Positions 1-9,000 of a DNA stretch of 64,000 nucleotides are shown here, piece by piece. A program made the position numbers and the translations under genes. The DNA is from Methylocapsa sp. D3K7 (GTDB lineage Bacteria > Pseudomonadota > Alphaproteobacteria > Rhizobiales > Beijerinckiaceae), in the NCBI RefSeq assembly GCF_029855125.1, contig NZ_CP123229.1, positions 682,001 to 746,000 on the forward strand. The letters are read 5' to 3'. A model generated the notes under the pieces. It was given only the letters and a program-made list of their open reading frames with translations. It made no database searches and had not been told where the DNA came from. Position 1 is the stretch's first letter. The number at the start of each line of letters is the position of its first letter.

Positions 1-1
1 A

Positions 2-3000
2 CGGCTGCTTCTCGCTGGCGCCTTGCAGAACAGCCTTTGTACCACGTTTGTGGCTCCGCGCACGCCCACCGAACAAGCCCTTGCCGAAATCTGGCGCGAG
101 ATGCTGGGACTAGAGCGAATCAGCGCCCTCGACAACTTCTTCAGCCTTGGTGGTGATTCGCTCAAGGCGGTGATGGTGATTTCCCGGCTTCGCCGAGTGC
201 TGGGCGTGGAGGTTTCGGTGGCCGCGCTGTTTGCCCGGCCGGTGCTGGCTGAGTTTGCCGATGCGGTGCGGGAGGGGGCGCGGAGCACGCTGCCGCCGAT
301 CCTCGCGGCCGGACGCGAGGCGCCGCTGCCGCTGTCCTTTGCGCAGCAGCGGATGTGGTTCCTGGCGCAGATGGAGGGCGTCAGCCAAGCCTATCACGTC
401 CCGCTGGGGCTGCGGTTGACAGGAGAGCTGGACGGCGGCGCGTTGCGCCGCGCCCTGGACCGCCTCGTCGCCCGGCACGAAGCGCTGCGCACCACCTTCG
501 ACCCCGCCGATGATCAGCCGGTTCAGCGCATTGCGACCGAGAACGGCGGCTTCAGCCTGCACGAGCATGACCTGCGCCAACACGGCGATGCCGAAGGAGA
601 GGTACAGCGGCTGGCCATCGAGGAAGCCAACGCCGGGTTCGATCTGCAAGCTGGCCCGCTGGTCCGGGGCCGGCTTATCCGCTTGGGTGATAGCGAGCAT
701 GTGCTGCTCATCACCATGCACCATATCGTCTCCGATGGCTGGTCGATGGGCGTGCTGACCCGCGAGCTTGGCACCTTGTACTGCGCCTACAGCCAGGGTC
801 AGGCCGACCCTCTGCCCGCGTTGGCCCTCCAATACCCCGATTATGCCGTCTGGCAGCGGCGCTGGCTGGGCGGGGAAGTCCTACAAGCGCAAAGCGACTA
901 CTGGCAGCGCACCTTGGCGGGCGCGCCGGCCGTGCTGGAGCTGCCCACGGACCGCCGCCGTCTCCCCCAGCAGGACCATGCCGGCGCGCTTGTGGCGCTG
1001 GAACTCGACGACGGCCTCACCGCCGGATTGAAGGCTCTGGGCCAGCGCCATGGCACGACCCTGTTCATGACGCTGCTGACCGGCTGGGCTGCGCTGCTGG
1101 CCCGGCTGTCCGGCCAGGACGATGTGGTGATTGGCATTCCGGTCGCCAACCGCAGCCGAGCCGAGGTCGAACCGCTGATCGGGTTTTTCGTCAATACACT
1201 GGCATTGCGCATTGATCTGTCCGGTTCGCCCACGGTTGAGGGAGTGCTCGCCCGGGTCAAGGCCCGGACGCTGGAAGCACAACACCATCAGGACTTGCCG
1301 TTCGAGCATGTGGTGGAGATCGTGCGTCCGCCGCGCAACCTGGCGCACGCGCCGGTGTTTCAGGTGATGTTCGCCTGGCAGAACACCGGCGAAAGCGGCC
1401 TAGAACTGCCGGGGCTGACAGTGGCCCCGGTGAGGACGCCCCGTTGTTTTGCAAAATTTGATCTGACACTCAGCCTCGCTGAGGTTGGCGGACGCATCGT
1501 CGGCGGGCTGGAATACGCCACGGCGCTGTTTGACCGGGCGACGGTCGAGCGTCATGCCGGGTACTTGCGCAGGGTGCTGGCCGCGATGGTGGCCGATGCG
1601 CAACAAGCCGTGGACCGGATGGCATTGCTCGGCGCGGCCGAGCGTCACCAGCTTCTGACGCTCTGGAACGCCACGGAGGCGGCCTATCCGCACGACCGCT
1701 GCATTCACGAGCTGTTTGAAGCTCAGGCCTCCCGGCACCCAGACGCGGTTGCCGTGGTCCACGGGGACCGGCAGCTCAGTTATGGCGAACTGAACGTGAA
1801 AGCCAACCGGCTCGCGCATCACCTGCGCGGCTTCGGCGTCACGCCCGATGCACGGGTGGCGATCTGCGTGGAGCGCGGCCTGGACATGCTGATAGGGCTG
1901 CTGGCCATTCTAAAAGCCGGGGGCGCCTATGTGCCGCTCGATCCGAAGGCTCCATCAAAGCGCCTGCAAGCCATTCTCGAGGACGCACAGCCTAAAGTCA
2001 TCATGGTGCAGTCGAAGCTGCAGAAGGCGGGCATCGATTCAATGACATCGGCGGAACGCAAGTGGATCGGCGATCCCCCCATTATTATTTGTCTGGAGCA
2101 GGACGCCAAAGCCATCAGCGCGGAGAGCGCGGAGAATGCTTCCTCTGGGGCGACTTCTGACAGTCTGGCCTATGTATGTTTTACCTCCGGTTCAACTGGT
2201 GGACCCAAGGGCGTGAGTATTCCCCACCGTGGCGTCGTGCGTTTAGTCAAGAACACAAATTATGTTGCGATTTCGACGTCCGATGTCTTCTTTCAATTCG
2301 CGCCGGTTTCGTTTGACGCTTCAACCTTTGAGATCTGGGGCTGCCTTTTAAACGGCGCTCGATTGGTCGTGTGCCCGCCGGGAATGTTGTCCCTAGCCGA
2401 ACTCGGATCGACGATTCGCGCACATGGGATTTCAGTGCTCTGGCTGACGGCCGGTTTGTTCCATCAAATGGTGGATGAGGAGTTGGAGAGCCTGAAGGGG
2501 GTGCGTCAGTTGTTGACGGGCGGCGACGTTTTGTCCGTGGCGCATGTGCGGAAGGCTTTGGACGCTCTGGGAGAAGGCCGGCTCATCAATGGTTACGGTC
2601 CAACCGAAAACACAACTTTCACCTGCTGCCATGCCATCACTCGTTCGTCCCTGAAAGGGCATTCAATCCCTATTGGCCGTCCGATTTCCAACACGCAATG
2701 CTTCGTGCTGGATCGCAGTTCGCAGCCAGCCCCGATTGGAGTGCCCGGAGAACTCTTTATCGGCGGCGATGGATTGGCATGCGGCTACCTGAACGATCCC
2801 GAATTGACCGCCGAAAAGTTCATCCCAAACCCGTTCCGGCTAGGAGCATTGTTGTATCGCACGGGCGACTTTGCCCGCTATCTGCCGGACGGCAACATCG
2901 AGTTTCTCGGTCGCGTCGATCGTCAGGTGAAGATCCGCGGGTTCCGCATCGAGCTGGGTGAGATCGAGGCTCGGCTGGCGCAGCATCCGGCGGTGCGGGA

Positions 3001-6000
3001 GGCGGTGGTGCTCGCCAGCGAAGACCGCTCTGGCGACAAACGACTGACGGCGTACTACACCGTGGTGCCGGATGCGGCGGCTGCCGATGCCGAGGCGCTA
3101 CGCCGCCACCTCTCGGCGGCGCTGCCCGAATATATGGTGCCAGCTGCCTATGTGCAGCTTGACGCCTTGCCGCTCACAGCGAATGGCAAGCTCGATCGCC
3201 GCGCGCTGCCGGAACCGGGCGGTGCGGCGGCCTACGGGGCTCACGGGTACGAAGCGCCGGCTGGCGAAATCGAGACCCGCCTGGCCCGGATCTGGGCCGA
3301 TGTACTCAAAGTTGAGTGTATCGGCCGATATGACCATTTCTTTGAGTTGGGCGGCCATTCGCTCAAGGCGGTGATGGTGATTTCCCGGCTTCGCCGAGTG
3401 CTGGGCGTGGAGGTTTCGGTGGCCGCGCTGTTTGCCCGGCCGGTGCTGGCTGAGTTTGCCGATGCGGTGCGGGAGGGGGCGCGGAGCACGCTGCCGCCGA
3501 TCCTCGCGGCCGGACGCGAGGCGCCGCTGCCGCTGTCCTTTGCGCAGCAGCGGATGTGGTTCCTGGCGCAGATGGAGGGCGTCAGCCAAGCCTATCACGT
3601 CCCGCTGGGGCTGCGGTTGACAGGAGAGCTGGACGGCGGCGCGTTGCGCCGCGCCCTGGACCGCCTCGTCGCCCGGCACGAAGCGCTGCGCACCACCTTC
3701 GACCCCGCCGATGATCAGCCGGTTCAGCGCATTGCGACCGAGAACGGCGGCTTCAGCCTGCACGAGCATGACCTGCGCCAACACGGCGATGCCGAAGGAG
3801 AGGTACAGCGGCTGGCCATCGAGGAAGCCAACGCCGGGTTCGATCTGCAAGCTGGCCCGCTGGTCCGGGGCCGGCTTATCCGCTTGGGTGATAGCGAGCA
3901 TGTGCTGCTCATCACCATGCACCATATCGTCTCCGATGGCTGGTCGATGGGCGTGCTGACCCGCGAGCTTGGCACCTTGTACTGCGCCTACAGCCAGGGT
4001 CAGGCCGACCCTCTGCCCGCGTTGGCCCTCCAATACCCCGATTATGCCGTCTGGCAGCGGCGCTGGCTGGGCGGGGAAGTCCTACAAGCGCAAAGCGACT
4101 ACTGGCAGCGCACCTTGGCGGGCGCGCCGGCCGTGCTGGAGCTGCCCACGGACCGCCGCCGTCTCCCCCAGCAGGACCATGCCGGCGCGCTTGTGGCGCT
4201 GGAACTCGACGACGGCCTCACCGCCGGATTGAAGGCTCTGGGCCAGCGCCATGGCACGACCCTGTTCATGACGCTGCTGACCGGCTGGGCTGCGCTGCTG
4301 GCCCGGCTGTCCGGCCAGGACGATGTGGTGATTGGCATTCCGGTCGCCAACCGCAGCCGAGCCGAGGTCGAACCGCTGATCGGGTTTTTCGTCAATACAC
4401 TGGCATTGCGCATTGATCTGTCCGGTTCGCCCACGGTTGAGGGAGTGCTCGCCCGGGTCAAGGCCCGGACGCTGGAAGCACAACACCATCAGGACTTGCC
4501 GTTCGAGCATGTGGTGGAGATCGTGCGTCCGCCGCGCAACCTGGCGCACGCGCCGGTGTTTCAGGTGATGTTCGCCTGGCAGAACACCGGCGAAAGCGGC
4601 CTAGAACTGCCGGGGCTGACAGTGGCCCCGGTGAGGACGCCCCGTTGTTTTGCAAAATTTGATCTGACACTCAGCCTCGCTGAGGTTGGCGGACGCATCG
4701 TCGGCGGGCTGGAATACGCCACGGCGCTGTTTGACCGGGCGACGGTCGAGCGTCATGCCGGGTACTTGCGCAGGGTGCTGGCCGCGATGGTGGCCGATGC
4801 GCAACAAGCCGTGGACCGGATGGCATTGCTCGGCGCGGCCGAGCGTCACCAGCTTCTGACGCTCTGGAACGCCACGGAGGCGGCCTATCCGCACGACCGC
4901 TGCATTCACGAGCTGTTTGAAGCTCAGGCCTCCCGGCACCCAGACGCGGTTGCCGTGGTCCACGGGGACCGGCAGCTCAGTTATGGCGAACTGAACGTGA
5001 AAGCCAACCGGCTCGCGCATCACCTGCGCGGCTTCGGCGTCACGCCCGATGCACGGGTGGCGATCTGCGTGGAGCGCGGCCTGGACATGCTGATAGGGCT
5101 GCTGGCCATTCTAAAAGCCGGGGGCGCCTATGTGCCGCTCGATCCGGCCTATCCGGCCGAGCGGCTAACCTATATGTTGAGAGACAGTGCCCCGGTAGCC
5201 ATCCTCACACAAGCCCAAGTGGGGCTCGGACTGCCTGCGGCGGTCGGCGGCGCTGCCGCTGGCGTGCCCGTGATTGATCTCACCGATGCTGAGCGCTGGG
5301 CCACGCAGCCGGACAGCAATCCGACTCCGACTAGCGTCGGCCTCACATCTCGGCATCTGGCCTATGTCATTTATACCTCAGGCTCCACGGGTATGCCAAA
5401 AGGGGTCGCCATTGAGCACAGGAACACCATCAACTTCATTTGTTGGGCACAGTCGTCGTTTACGCCCAAGGAACTCAAGCACACACTTTTTTCGACATCT
5501 CTGAACTTTGATTTGTCTGTGTTTGAGTGTTTTGTTCCGCTCACAAACGGAGCCGTCACGGAAATCGTGCAGAATGCGCTCGATCTAAATCACTCATTGC
5601 TGAATGTCACCTTGATCAACACGGTCCCCTCTGTGATCAAGGCACTGATCGACACTGACGCCATTCCTCGCCACGTCCGGATAGTGAACCTGGCGGGTGA
5701 GCCGCTTAAGCAAGTGTTAGCAGAGCGCCTCTTTGCTCAAACTGAAGTGAGTACTTTATGTAATCTCTACGGTCCTTCCGAAACCACTACATACTCAACC
5801 TGGGTCGCAATGAATCGAGGCGACGGGTTTGCAGCACACATTGGGCGTCCAATATCGAACACAAAGATTTACATTTTAGATGGACATAACGAGCCAGTTC
5901 CGATTGGGGTGGCTGGGGAGATTTACATAGGCGGGGCTGGGGTTGCTCGTGGCTATTTAAACCGGCCGGAGCTGACAGCGGAGCGGTTCGTGGCCGACCC

Positions 6001-9000
6001 GTTTGCCAGTGCCGCCGATGCGCGAATGTACAAGAGTGGCGATCTCGGCCGCTATCTGCCGGACGGCAACATCGAGTTTCTCGGTCGCGTCGATCGTCAG
6101 GTGAAGATCCGCGGGTTCCGCATCGAGCTGGGTGAGATCGAGGCTCGGCTGGCGCAGCATCCGGCGGTGCGGGAGGCGGTGGTGCTCGCCAGCGAAGACC
6201 GCTCTGGCGACAAACGACTGACGGCGTACTACACCGTGGTGCCGGATGCGGCGGCTGCCGATGCCGAGGCGCTACGCCGCCACCTCTCGGCGGCGCTGCC
6301 CGAATATATGGTGCCAGCTGCCTATGTGCAGCTTGACGCCTTGCCGCTCACAGCGAATGGCAAGCTCGATCGCCGCGCGCTGCCGGAACCGGGCGGTGCG
6401 GCGGCCTACGGGGCTCACGGGTACGAAGCGCCGGCTGGCGAAATCGAGACCCGCCTGGCCCGGATCTGGGCCGATGTACTCAAAGTTGAGTGTATCGGCC
6501 GATATGACCATTTCTTTGAGTTGGGCGGCCATTCGCTCAAGGCGGTGATGGTGATTTCCCGGCTTCGCCGAGTGCTGGGCGTGGAGGTTTCGGTGGCCGC
6601 GCTGTTTGCCCGGCCGGTGCTGGCTGAGTTTGCCGATGCGGTGCGGGAGGGGGCGCGGAGCACGCTGCCGCCGATCCTCGCGGCCGGACGCGAGGCGCCG
6701 CTGCCGCTGTCCTTTGCGCAGCAGCGGATGTGGTTCCTGGCGCAGATGGAGGGCGTCAGCCAAGCCTATCACGTCCCGCTGGGGCTGCGGTTGACAGGAG
6801 AGCTGGACGGCGGCGCGTTGCGCCGCGCCCTGGACCGCCTCGTCGCCCGGCACGAAGCGCTGCGCACCACCTTCGACCCCGCCGATGATCAGCCGGTTCA
6901 GCGCATTGCGACCGAGAACGGCGGCTTCAGCCTGCACGAGCATGACCTGCGCCAACACGGCGATGCCGAAGGAGAGGTACAGCGGCTGGCCATCGAGGAA
7001 GCCAACGCCGGGTTCGATCTGCAAGCTGGCCCGCTGGTCCGGGGCCGGCTTATCCGCTTGGGTGATAGCGAGCATGTGCTGCTCATCACCATGCACCATA
7101 TCGTCTCCGATGGCTGGTCGATGGGCGTGCTGACCCGCGAGCTTGGCACCTTGTACTGCGCCTACAGCCAGGGTCAGGCCGACCCTCTGCCCGCGTTGGC
7201 CCTCCAATACCCCGATTATGCCGTCTGGCAGCGGCGCTGGCTGGGCGGGGAAGTCCTACAAGCGCAAAGCGACTACTGGCAGCGCACCTTGGCGGGCGCG
7301 CCGGCCGTGCTGGAGCTGCCCACGGACCGCCGCCGTCTCCCCCAGCAGGACCATGCCGGCGCGCTTGTGGCGCTGGAACTCGACGACGGCCTCACCGCCG
7401 GATTGAAGGCTCTGGGCCAGCGCCATGGCACGACCCTGTTCATGACGCTGCTGACCGGCTGGGCTGCGCTGCTGGCCCGGCTGTCCGGCCAGGACGATGT
7501 GGTGATTGGCATTCCGGTCGCCAACCGCAGCCGAGCCGAGGTCGAACCGCTGATCGGGTTTTTCGTCAATACACTGGCATTGCGCATTGATCTGTCCGGT
7601 TCGCCCACGGTTGAGGGAGTGCTCGCCCGGGTCAAGGCCCGGACGCTGGAAGCACAACACCATCAGGACTTGCCGTTCGAGCATGTGGTGGAGATCGTGC
7701 GTCCGCCGCGCAACCTGGCGCACGCGCCGGTGTTTCAGGTGATGTTCGCCTGGCAGAACACCGGCGAAAGCGGCCTAGAACTGCCGGGGCTGACAGTGGC
7801 CCCGGTGAGGACGCCCCGTTGTTTTGCAAAATTTGATCTGACACTCAGCCTCGCTGAGGTTGGCGGACGCATCGTCGGCGGGCTGGAATACGCCACGGCG
7901 CTGTTTGACCGGGCGACGGTCGAGCGTCATGCCGGGTACTTGCGCAGGGTGCTGGCCGCGATGGTGGCCGATGCGCAACAAGCCGTGGACCGGATGGCAT
8001 TGCTCGGCGCGGCCGAGCGTCACCAGCTTCTGACGCTCTGGAACGCCACGGAGGCGGCCTATCCGCACGACCGCTGCATTCACGAGCTGTTTGAAGCTCA
8101 GGCCTCCCGGCACCCAGACGCGGTTGCCGTGGTCCACGGGGACCGGCAGCTCAGTTATGGCGAACTGAACGTGAAAGCCAACCGGCTCGCGCATCACCTG
8201 CGCGGCTTCGGCGTCACGCCCGATGCACGGGTGGCGATCTGCGTGGAGCGCGGCCTGGACATGCTGATAGGGCTGCTGGCCATTCTAAAAGCCGGGGGCG
8301 CCTATGTGCCGCTCGATCCGAAGGCTCCATCAAAGCGCCTGCAAGCCATTCTCGAGGACGCACAGCCTAAAGTCATCATGGTGCAGTCGAAGCTGCAGAA
8401 GGCGGGCATCGATTCAATGACATCGGCGGAACGCAAGTGGATCGGCGATCCCCCCATTATTATTTGTCTGGAGCAGGACGCCAAAGCCATCAGCGCGGAG
8501 AGCGCGGAGAATGCTTCCTCTGGGGCGACTTCTGACAGTCTGGCCTATGTATGTTTTACCTCCGGTTCAACTGGTGGACCCAAGGGCGTGAGTATTCCCC
8601 ACCGTGGCGTCGTGCGTTTAGTCAAGAACACAAATTATGTTGCGATTTCGACGTCCGATGTCTTCTTTCAATTCGCGCCGGTTTCGTTTGACGCTTCAAC
8701 CTTTGAGATCTGGGGCTGCCTTTTAAACGGCGCTCGATTGGTCGTGTGCCCGCCGGGAATGTTGTCCCTAGCCGAACTCGGATCGACGATTCGCGCACAT
8801 GGGATTTCAGTGCTCTGGCTGACGGCCGGTTTGTTCCATCAAATGGTGGATGAGGAGTTGGAGAGCCTGAAGGGGGTGCGTCAGTTGTTGACGGGCGGCG
8901 ACGTTTTGTCCGTGGCGCATGTGCGGAAGGCTTTGGACGCTCTGGGAGAAGGCCGGCTCATCAATGGTTACGGTCCAACCGAAAACACAACTTTCACCTG

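Noticed and set aside
3098..4033. Long minus-strand frames inside the NRPS gene (also at 110-832 and 6272-7207)
   Set aside because: Mirror-frame artefacts of GC-rich coding DNA, repeated only because the modules are repeated. Their translation resembles no protein.
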